From assembly GCA_036873755.1 (NCBI GenBank), contig JAVTVY010045524.1, forward strand, positions 124,001-188,000: DNA of 64,000 nucleotides. The letters run 5' to 3'. Under the pieces are notes generated by a model that worked only from the letters and a program-made list of their open reading frames with translations, was not told the DNA's origin and ran no database searches. Shown in pieces: positions 55,141-64,000 of this stretch (position 1 is its first letter; the number at the start of each line of letters is the position of its first letter). A program made the translations under genes and the position numbers. Origin of the DNA: Hanleya hanleyi. Its lineage: Eukaryota; Mollusca; Polyplacophora; Lepidopleurida; Hanleyidae.

Positions 55141-55659
55141 TTTGACTTTCAAGCATTCTTGAATTACAAATATTGCATCACACGGTGATAAAAAGTCATG
55201 TAAAAAAATGTGCAGCTTCCACAATGCAATCGGAATGTCCACTTCGAAATAATGTAATTTATGTGCATTTAACCAAATTTTGAAAAAAAATGTACTCATC
55301 TTAGACTGTCAATAATGAATACTGATATGTCATACCCGATATTTCACAGCCGAATATACAATACACCTGAATAGTTCTGTGGATGAAAGACCAAACCTAC
55401 ACCCCTCCTCTGACAAATACACATTTGGTTGTCAAAGGGTGCAGATTCCGTCGTTAGTTTTGCTCGCTGTAGCCATCAATGACTCTTTAGAACATTTTGA
55501 AAGTATCTGATAAACTTGTATCAATTTTGCGGTATACAATTTTTTTTTTAAATATTCAGGTTCTGGTATATGAAGTATATGAAGTATCCACATGGTCCCT
55601 AGCACCAGCTGAAGCGGAATTAGATTATAGTAGGAGTATCAGCAATGACTAGTTGACAT

Positions 55660-55815
55660 TACATATCAACATTGACAGGTTGTTTTGATACCAATAATGG
55701 GTAGGAATATCAACATTGACAGGTTGTTTTGATACCAATAAATGGGTAGGAATATCAACATTGATAGGTTGTTTTGATACCAGTAAGTGGGTAGGAATAT
55801 CAAGTGACATGTTGC
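55660..55815. repeat. 46-bp tandem repeat, three to four units
   Basis: TGGGTAGGAATATCAACATT + GACAGGTTGTTTTGATACCAATAA repeated, last unit diverged. A PLE 3' fragment (CCCTAGCACCAGCTGAAGCG) precedes it at 55580-55625. Confidence 0.85.
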
Positions 55816-55849
55816 TTGTTTGAATACAAAACATATGGAGTAAGCCTAA

Positions 55850-57130
55850 GTGTATTTATGTATGGGTCTGCCAATTTGGAATAGGGGGGTTGTTGGCAGG
55901 GGGCCTGGATAGCATTTTCCTATCCGCCCTATCATTCAAAAGTTCATGGCAGAGTTGTCCTGAAATGGTTTTCTTCTTTCCATTGTGTGTGGTTAGCAAT
56001 TGTTTGTTGGTGTTATAAGAGAGGAAGTCTAGGTAAATTGAACTAATTTGTGGAAAAGTTTCTCTCTTTGTGGTTGCAGGGATCGGCAAGCACAACGAAA
56101 ATGTAGTGAATCTTCTATTTCCTGTAGTCCGCATATCTTACACAATCTCTGTGGATGGGGTATTTTCTTTGAACGCCAATATTCGATTTCCAGATTGTGA
56201 GAACTAGTCCGCAGTTTAGTCAAGGCCTGTCGGAAATTGTGTTTTCTAAGTATGTGTGTACAGTCGGTGTTGGGTTTTCTGAAATTTGTTTGTATATTTG
56301 TAGTTTTTCCGAAATCTGTAATTTTTGTTCAGTATAGCACTTGTAATTTCTGGTCATTTTAGCTTTGGCTTTATCTATTGTAGCTGAGTCAAGAATGGTT
56401 AGGGTTTCCATTTCGAGTTGGTTAAGTAATGCCGGTATGTAGTTATAAAGGCTAGGCTTACCCTGTGTGTATAGAACAATTTGCTGCAAGCATAGGCATC
56501 TTGAAGCAGCGGACTTAAGTGGGCATCATCCAAACGTGCCCAATACTTGAGTATGTTACAGTTTATGTCATAGATGAGCGGCTGTCGGTTAAGTTCATTC
56601 TTGTTGACGACGTTAGTGGAATGTTTATTTATTTAGACATTCATTTTGCAAAATTTAGTATGGAGATTTTCATATGGTTCTCTGTCTATGTGGTCGAAAT
56701 AGTGATTTAGTTGATCTTGTTCAGAGCCCCATATTTCCGAGCCATAAAAATTATTGGTTTTATTAGAGTATCAAAGAGTTTATTGTAAATGTGTGGTGGT
56801 GGATTGAAACCATTAAACGATCTGTGCATTTTGAAGAGTGCTTTTGATGTTTTCAACAGTTGGAGTGAAGTTTCCTTGATTGTTAATGGTACATCCTAAG
56901 TATGTGTGTTCCTTGGTATGTTCAATGTTTTCAGAGTTGATTGTAAATTTAGGTTCACTGGATCTTCTGCCTCTTTGTATTATCATGATATTTGACTTAC
57001 TAATACTAATTTTTAAGTGCCATGTTTCACAGTAAGTTTGCAGGGTGGCTAGGCTATTCTGTAGTCCATCCTGTGTTTCTGATAGAATGACCAGGTCATC
57101 AGCCCAGAGGAGGCGGGACAGTTTTTTTTC
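55850..57130 (-). pseudogene. Non-LTR retrotransposon RT C-terminus with Cys-rich tail
   Basis: Reverse strand, from 57130 down: LLWADDLVILSETQDG (RT motif C, ADD), WHLKISISKSNIMIIQRG, HTYLGCTIN, then ILKYWARLDDAHLSPLLQDA, ILDSATIDKAKAKMTRNYKC, and a Cys/His tail RLCKICGLQEIEDSLHFRCAC. Layout fits a RTE/Jockey-like LINE. The 5' part is absent. Frameshifts at about 56220, 56490 and 56800. Confidence 0.82.
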
Positions 57131-57274
57131 TCATTTAGTACAGGTGGTGAGCATGTTTCAGGGAAGGACAAATCATTATGATCCCGCAGACAAATATACT
57201 GACTGCATAATTATAAAACCATCACAAGAACCAATCACAAGATGATCCTTGTGATGATGTGATAAGGTCGGCTC

Positions 57275-57655
57275 TTCTCGAAACTCAAATACTTGGAGGG
57301 CGGGACATATAACCATTTGAACCACTGATGATTTTCCAATAATAGAGAAGAAAAGTAACCCGGAGTAGGGATGACAATTTCACTCTGTATATGTGGCTTT
57401 ATCTAGCATATATCTAACACGAATCTTGAAAGGTCTAGAGATACTCAACACTGTATCAAACTTCACAGAACCCCTTGCATTTTATATAAGTAGACTAAAT
57501 ATTTTGCAACCAAAATATAAAATTATTCTAATGCTGTCAAGAGACTAGAACTTATTATATACGCCTGGAGGCTATAGTTGTGATTGTGAATCTTTGAACT
57601 TTGTCTATACACCATACACGCATGTTGGGGCAGTTAACTTTGATATATACTGGTG
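57275..57655 (+). mobile_element. Penelope-like central-region fragment
   Basis: TCAAATACTTGG, CCCCTTGCATTTTATATAAG, GGCTATAGTTGTGATTGTGAATC and CACCATACACGCATGTTG correspond to the region between GIY-YIG and RT in the full-length copy (7560-7830, opposite strand). Confidence 0.82.
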
Positions 57656-58123
57656 TTGTTCTTTGTCAATTTGGTCCTATTTCTTGTCTCCAAATCTGAC
57701 TCAGTCATTCCCATATATGTGTTGTAATTGACCAAAATTCAATTATCATAGTAAAACTGCATTTATGTATAAGTTATCCATGACAAACACAAACCGATGA
57801 TTTATATGGACTTATTATACTGTTTTCAGCAGTTTTTCAAGCATCTCCATCTGCCACATTGCAATATTTCATGCCAACTGCCAATGTAATGTATATATAT
57901 ATTGATTCATTCGTTCTTAATTGCATCTTTAATCTCACGTCTACTTCTGCCGTGTGATAGGTTTGTGTATCCACCCGGGGGAGACCATAGTTATGTATCG
58001 GTCCCCACGCGGATGTAATGTATATAATGTTATTTTTTTCATTCTTACCTGTTCACCCGCTTTTTTTAATATTAGCCTTGTTTGTGATATTTACTTGCCC
58101 TGCTAACATGATACAGTTAAAAT

Positions 58124-61100
58124 ATGGATAATTCAGATGTCAGCAGGACGGATGTTCCACCCACGAACCTGATTAAATCCCTTCCTTTCTATGGTGAAGA
58201 TATTGCTGAACAAGTTACCCACCCAGCTAATCAACAAATTGACATTAATTTGGATTTTATTGAGAACATGAATTTTAATCCTATAGAACTAAATGATATT
58301 CACCACTGCAAAGTTGCCACCGATGACTATGACTTCGAAACTTCACACTGGAATAATATTAATATTCACCAATCCAATTACTACACTGAAGCAACGTTTA
58401 TAGAAAATACTAAGTTATCAGCAGTAAACAGTGATAATAAAACACCCTTATCATTTTTACACCTTGTGGAATTTAGATGGATATCGAGGGACGCCTCGCA
58501 TGTATCTGTTTGAGTTTCACATCTGCCCTAATCAGTTTTGGAAGCTTGTTATTTGATTCAATGTCAATTCACGGGTTTGATCGGTACATGTACATACATT
58601 ACAATTATATTGAGATTGGGGGCGTATCTGCTAATTGAGCGGAAGCCAGGAAATACTGACCGCTGTATGTACTTGAAGTGGTCAGGAAATACTGACCATT
58701 GAAGATAGCTGATGGATAATACAATACCTGATACGAGCGAGAGATTTGTCACATCAGGTCAATTGTATACTTGAATATTAACCTGATTTACGCTGTATGT
58801 TATAGAAATGCATATAAATGAATTGTCTTCTGTTAAATGGATTAGTAAGAGTTTGAATCAGATGAGTATTTGTGTGCGGTTATATATTTTGGGGAGATCT
58901 AGCAAACCTGAACATCTATTTAATATGATAAAGCTATACATGTAAATTATTTGAATCAGTATGGTCAAACAGGCCAGCTCTGTCTGAGTAATGACCAGCG
59001 CTCAAGTGTCCATTCCGGTAGTTTCCCTAATTAAGTGTTTGAGTTGTGAGAAACTGAAATTTAGACCGAGCCTGCGTTAAGTAGCTTGTTTACTCTACTG
59101 TATAAAAGTTTGATGTATATTACACTAAGCTAAGCATTAACACCATTGCTTCATTTGTACAGACGTTTTTGGTTATCATGATTTGCTGTACTTTGTCTAT
59201 GTGATGATGCAGAAGTAAACAACAACAACAACCTCTGTTTATTTCAACGAGTTGTCTTCTAGTTCTTTGGATTGACCGAAGACGAACCTACAGAAAGGGT
59301 TATGTGGAGAAGATTCCCGTTGTCTTATCTCTTTCGCGCAAGCCCATAAACTGCGGATAAGACGCAAAAAGTCCACATTTTTCCTGACCACTTCAAGTAC
59401 ATACAGCGGTCAGTATTTCCTGGCTTCCGCTCAATTAGCAGATACTCTCCCAATCTCAATATAATTGTAATGTATGTACATGTACCGATCAAACCCGTGA
59501 ATTGACATTGAATCAAATAACAAGCTTCTAAAACTGATTAGGGCAGATGAGAAACTCAAACAGATACATGCGAGGCGTCCCTCGATATCCATCTAAATTC
59601 CACAACCTGAATGTCAGGAGCCTGAGGAAGCACTTTAGCGAAATTACTGGGTTCATCCATAACCTTAAATATCCATTTTCTGTACTCGGCTTTTCGGAAA
59701 GTTGGCTGAACCCTTCAACCGAAACTCTATTTGATATACCCGGCTACACCCCTTTCCCATCCTCTAGAACCAAAAAGAGAGGGGGTGGTTTAATTTTCTA
59801 TGTAGATGAAAACATACACTCATGCAAATTTAAAGTAAGGGAAGATCTCTCACATCTTGATGAAAACGAAGAATACGAGTCACTCTTCCTGGAATTAGTA
59901 TTTGCCGACGTAAAATACCTGGTCGGTCTATTTTATCGACCCCCGGCAAAAACGTTAATAAATTCAACAACTATCTTCTGTCCACACTAAAATGCTCGGA
60001 AATTGAAAGAAATAAATGCGTTTTGATGGGAGATTTTAACATAGATCCTTTTAAATCGGACCAACACCCACCTACATCAGAATTCCTTGAAATTATGAAG
60101 TCTAGCTACATCTTCCCTCAAGTTACAAAACCAACTAGAGTTCGAGCTCGATCTGCGACTCTTATAGACAACATTTTTGTTAACTTCCACGAGGAAAACC
60201 TCTTGTCCGGCATCTTTTTAACCGATATTACCGACCATTTTCCTGTCTTTCACATCTTAAAACACGAGTATACTAACAATCACTTGCAACAGAACATAAC
60301 ATACCGTAAAATCACACCGGAAGAGATCGGGACATTCATACAAAGAACGAGAAGCGCAAACTGGACTGAACATGAAGATGATAATAATGACCCTAACGCT
60401 GCCCTGGAAATTTTCCTGACAAAATTCACTTCCATTTATAATGACTGTTTCCCTTTAGCAACTTTCAAAGCTTCAAAAAGGAAAATCATCAAACCATGGA
60501 TCACTTACGGGATCCTAACCTCTATATATGAGAAAAACCGACTTTATCGACTGTATTTAACCACCAATCCCAAAATATCCACAAGCAATTCCGGGAATAT
60601 AGAAATAAATTGAACCATACCATCCGTCTATCAAAAAAACTGTACTTTGAACGTAAATTTAATGAAAGTAACCAGGATATAAAAGGCACTTGAAAGGTTT
60701 TAAAACAGTTGATGAGCAAAAATAAGTCGACTAACATGACTAATTCTTTTAATGTCGATGGCAACGAAATATGGGAAAACATAACAATTGCAACCAAATT
60801 CAACGAATATTTTAGTACAATCGCTTCAACCTTAGACACAGAAATTACAAACACTAACTCCGACTTCTCCGATTACCTTGGAACTCCAATTACCAAAGAT
60901 TTTAAATTTGTAACGATAACCCCTGAAATTGTCAAACAAACAATTATGAATCAGAAATCAGGCGCACCAGGTCTATATGACATACGAATGTCGCTTGTAA
61001 AACATGTTTCCGAATATATCTCTGCCCCACTCTCCTCCATTATGAATCTTTCTTTTACGTCATGCAGGAGTTGTCCCTGATGTTTTCAAAACAGCAAAGG

Positions 61101-62467
61101 TTATGCCGATATTTAAATCGGATGATCCTACTAGTCTTTCAAATTATAGACCTATATCCATTCTACCATGTTTTAGCAAAATTCTGGAGAAGCTCGCTGC
61201 TACAATGGTATTAGATTTCCTGGAATCAAACGATATTATATCTAATGACCAGTATGGTTTCAGAGCAAATCACTCTACTTCGATGGCAGCTGCGTGTTCT
61301 TTATACGATATACTTATATCTGCAAAAGAATCGAAGAATTACAGCGTAGTTTCATTCTTAGGCCTCTCGAAAGCATTTGATACTGTTAATCACAGTATCC
61401 TCTTATCAAAACTAGAACACTATGGGTTTCGGGGTCTGTCAAACAACTGGTTTAGAAGCTATTTAACTGCTAGATCGCAGTCTGTTGTTTTGAACGGTTC
61501 ACAATCACCCACTTTCCCCATTAACTGCGGTGTCCCTCAAGGATCGATTCTTGGACCAATATTATTCCTTATTTATATAAACGACATAAACAATGCAACG
61601 GATGTTTAAAAGATTATTCTTTTCGCTGATGACACAAGTACTGTGTACTCCGCTAAAAGCCTGAATGATGTCATCAATACTATGTCTCGGGAATTAGATA
61701 AACTTCACAATTGGTTTTGCTGTAACCGTTTATCTTTAAATATTAAGAAAACCAAATATATGCTTATTAGGCCTAATTCTCGAAGGATTCCAATAGACAC
61801 CACTCAACTATTCATCGCCTGTACCAAAATCGAACGTGTCCCAAGTTTTAAGTTCCTTGGGGTCATCTTTAACGATAACTTAAATTGGAAATCCCACAGT
61901 AGTTATATCAGCAATAAAGTGTCACGTTACATCGGACTCATCAATTATATAAAAAACATTGTAAATAAGAAAACTCTTTACATCCTATACTATTCAATGA
62001 TATTTCCATATTTGTCCTATTGCAATATTCTTTGGGGAAATACATATACCACACAACTAAATCAGTTAATCCTACTACAAAAACGCGCTCTGAGGGTGAT
62101 AACCCTGTCCGGGAGGCTAGCCCACACTTTACCTCTTTTCATTGATCTCAAAATTTTACAATTATCTAAGCTAAATTTATTCGCTTGTCTCTTGTTGGTC
62201 CACAAATTTATTCATCACCCTGAACTGCTACCATCAACTTTCCAGAACTATTTCACCAGACAATCGGACATTCATACCTATGGAACAAGGGGACAACAGC
62301 TTAACCTGTATAGGCCATTCTATCACTCTAACCTGTCCTTTTATACTACAAAACTACAGGACCTCGTGAGTGGAACAAGCTACCTTCTACAATTAAATCC
62401 ATCACCTCAACATCATTGTTTAAATCCAAAATCAAAGAACATCTGGCTCAAAATTAACGCTGTGTAA
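58124..62467 (+). pseudogene. LINE ORF2: AP endonuclease and reverse transcriptase, multiply broken
   Basis: The acidic N-terminus from 58124 runs to LSFLHL at the insertion. After it the endonuclease continues: NVRSLRKHF, VLGFSESWL, GGGLIFYVDE, LFYRPPA, MGDFNIDP and DITDHFPVFHI. RT boxes follow: [42 protein letters not shown] (motif A), [19 protein letters not shown] (B), FADDTSTVY (C) and FKFLGVIFND. Breaks: 1-bp loss near 59943, frameshift near 60575, TGA near 60690, frameshift near 61070, TAA at 61607-61609, frameshift near 62360. Non-functional. Confidence 0.88.
58465..59604. mobile_element. Young foldback DNA element (1,140 bp), 4-bp target duplication ACCT
   Basis: Ends TGTGGAATTTAGATGGATAT and its inverse, flanked by ACCT at 58461-58464 and 59605-59608. 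Inverted arms are about 229 bp (58465-58693 and 59376-59604) with only about four mismatches. The interior is AT-rich with an (AAC)n tract at 59219 and no transposase. Its insertion splits the LINE endonuclease codons for His-Leu-Asn. Superfamily not assigned. Confidence 0.93.
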
Positions 62468-62724
62468 TCTTTGTTTATTTTCATTCAAGGCTAAAGGAAA
62501 ATGTAAAAAAAATAATATACATTTATATACTTGTAAGCATTTTTTCGAGCACCTCTGTTCAGCTTTTTATATCCGAACATCGCCCGCTAACCGCTTATTT
62601 GGGATAGAACAAGCCCTCTGGGGTTTTATTCCCGCCAACACAAATTTTATTGACTCTTGATGTATAACATATTGTTATTATTGGTGAATAAAAATTCATT
62701 CATTCATTCAGAATCCTACCATAT

Positions 62725-62890
62725 ACAGGTAATACATTAGAGTGATATGCAAGAGGTGAGAAAAATTGTGAGACTAAAAAGCAACCATATTACTCCACTA
62801 GAGAGCTTTCCTCGGTACCTCACATTCAGACCTGGCCATACCGTTGATTCTCGGATGTAGCCTTAGTATCTCAGCTAAGCCTGTATTACA
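62725..62890. other. PLE-like 3' remnant and spacer
   Basis: GAGTGATATGCAAGAGGTGAGAAAAATT and AAAAAGCAACCATATTA resemble the PLE subfamily insert at 42245-42310. Otherwise unassigned. Confidence 0.45.
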
Positions 62891-63575
62891 GCTATTCAAG
62901 TGGAGACTATGAAGTATTCACACCTCCCCTAGCACCGGAACAAACGGAATTAGATACGCCAGCTCGAGTGTGATGACAAATCAGTGTTTGCAATACCCAC
63001 TTACATTTAACACAAGAGCTTTCAGAAAATAGTTGGTGCAATACCTTTCCCAAAATGCTTTTACCTCCTGAAGGGCCGGCCCTTGTCAACAGGATTGAAA
63101 GAAGCTTGGTGGTGCAGCTTCTAGAACCAGCTATTAAACTAGCTTTGAACGGTGGTTTATGCATTTTAAGTCCCATTTCACCTTTGGTATATCGCTATGA
63201 GTGGTTGTTAAATACATCTTTCAGACTAACTGCAGTTGGTGATTAAGTAGAAGCATTCGATGATGGTGTGATTATACTCAATTCCTTAACCAGCACCTGA
63301 TAATAGTAATATAAACCGCTGTAAATATTATATCATCTGGATATCATTCTGCTAGGACTATGACGAATTTACTATGGAGATTTTGTAGAACTTCATGCGA
63401 ATTGTGATTTGCTTTGCTTGAGGAAAGGTACTTCTGTCAATATGGCGGATTGGTTCAACGAACTTTCTCTTGAGGTCCAGCCAGTCAGCAAGTAATGTAA
63501 GTTCAACTATGCCACCGAAACCAGAGACTATCGCTTTTAATTCGCGTTCTAATTCGCATTGGCGTTCATTCAAAT
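62891..63575 (-). mobile_element. Penelope-like element fragment with internal deletion
   Basis: Reverse strand: the end of the central region (LLADWLDLKRKFVEPIRHID, about 63400-63500), RT N-terminal block (KMHKPPFKASLIAGSRSC, about 63120-63180), then an abrupt jump to the 3' UTR (CTAGCACCGGAACAAACGGAATTAG on +) near 62940. Confidence 0.83.
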
Positions 63576-64000
63576 ATACATAGGTTTAATAGTAATAGAA
63601 TACATGTTTGAGAACAACTACAGGAGTTTACAAGCAGACAGACTGCTGATCCAAGCTCAACCAAGTAAGCTGAGAGATTCAGGAATTGTCCGGGAAATAT
63701 TCACAGAATCAAACGCTCATGGTGGTCAACTTGGATTATGACTTCAAACAGAGACTAGTAAATACTCCCATGTTTGAGCCGTTTTTACCTCCGTCGATCA
63801 GACGGAGGTCTAGGAGCGCAACGTGAAATCTCCCGCCAAATAATTGTCATATGGGGAACCCACGACTCATAGTATTTCCAATAGGGATCGTCATGGTTCC
63901 CGACGAAATCTTGAATCTTTTCTTTGGACACAAATGAATGCTTACGTCACAAAAGGTGTGTATCCTTTGCAGCGCTTCCACCGGGTCTCTTTATTCGAGG
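63576..64000. other. No gene recognised; small hairpin
   Basis: CCTCCGTCGATCAGACGGAGG at 63789-63809 forms a short perfect stem. Otherwise unassigned. Confidence 0.4.

Larger units (their letters stand above)
57656..62709 (+). mobile_element. CR1/L2-like LINE, nearly full length, split by a foldback element
   Basis: Begins after the PLE fragment and ends in a TTCA microsatellite (TTCATTCATTCATTCA) preceded by GGTGAATAAAA. The 3' UTR holds GAACAAGCCCTCTGGGGTTT, a word common to this LINE group. The coding part is 58124-62467. A 1,140-bp element at 58465-59604 interrupts it. Confidence 0.85.

Overview
The window is eukaryotic, almost certainly from an aquatic invertebrate and most likely a mollusc. 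It carries a nearly complete Polinton/Maverick, many Penelope-like retroelements (PLEs), CR1/L2-like LINE and BEL/Pao remnants, a 5S-rRNA-derived SINE, a tRNA-derived SINE with a mollusc-like core, foldback elements and one intact single-exon host-type gene. No prokaryotic operon, ribosome binding site or CRISPR array is present. The species cannot be determined from what I can see.

Region 1 (98-22274) is an old Polinton/Maverick (adintovirus-like) element. It has terminal inverted repeats starting AGYRGTATATAGACG and a perfect 6-bp target duplication, AGCGTC. On the + strand it holds a chromodomain integrase, a small membrane-type protein, a packaging ATPase, a basic pX-like protein, a conserved protein of unknown role, a penton-like protein, the major capsid protein and an adenain-like protease. 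A protein-primed DNA polymerase B lies convergently on the - strand. Nearly every core gene is broken. The capsid block is interrupted by PLEs: a 5'-truncated copy (4323-5290), a full-length 3.4-kb copy with its GIY-YIG domain N-terminal to the RT (5512-8910), and a tandem partial copy whose RT region has expanded into about 55 copies of a 116-bp repeat (9509-15759). The Polinton itself sits in the 3' end of an older PLE, so nesting runs in both directions.

Region 2 (22275-29934) is repeat-rich. It has an inverted pair of PLE fragments and a 3,989-bp foldback element (TSD GATACG) that contains a second TTAA-flanked element.

Region 3 (29935-37884) is the most unusual part: a compact 7,950-bp element with Polinton-type ends (AGTAGTATATA), about 480-bp inverted repeats and a perfect 6-bp target duplication, GATGAC. 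It encodes an intact zinc-finger/packaging-ATPase fusion, a second zinc-finger protein with the same finger spacing, two small proteins and a 390-aa protein with two possible PC4-like repeats. I find no integrase, polymerase, protease or capsid gene. Its inverted repeats contain perfect 88-bp palindrome arms and near-consensus motifs for CTCF, ETS-CRE, CACGTG and DR1. A 152-bp tandem repeat with NRF1-type motifs lies inside it. I propose that it is a non-autonomous Polinton satellite.

Region 4 (37885-64000) contains a degenerate minisatellite, an intact arylamine N-acetyltransferase-like gene (38708-39601), several decayed PLE fragments, a 54-bp tandem repeat, SINEs, BEL/Pao and LINE remnants, and a CR1/L2-like LINE split by a young 1,140-bp foldback element with a 4-bp target duplication. 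Much of 47.8-51.4 kb and 53.1-55.8 kb holds no recognisable gene.
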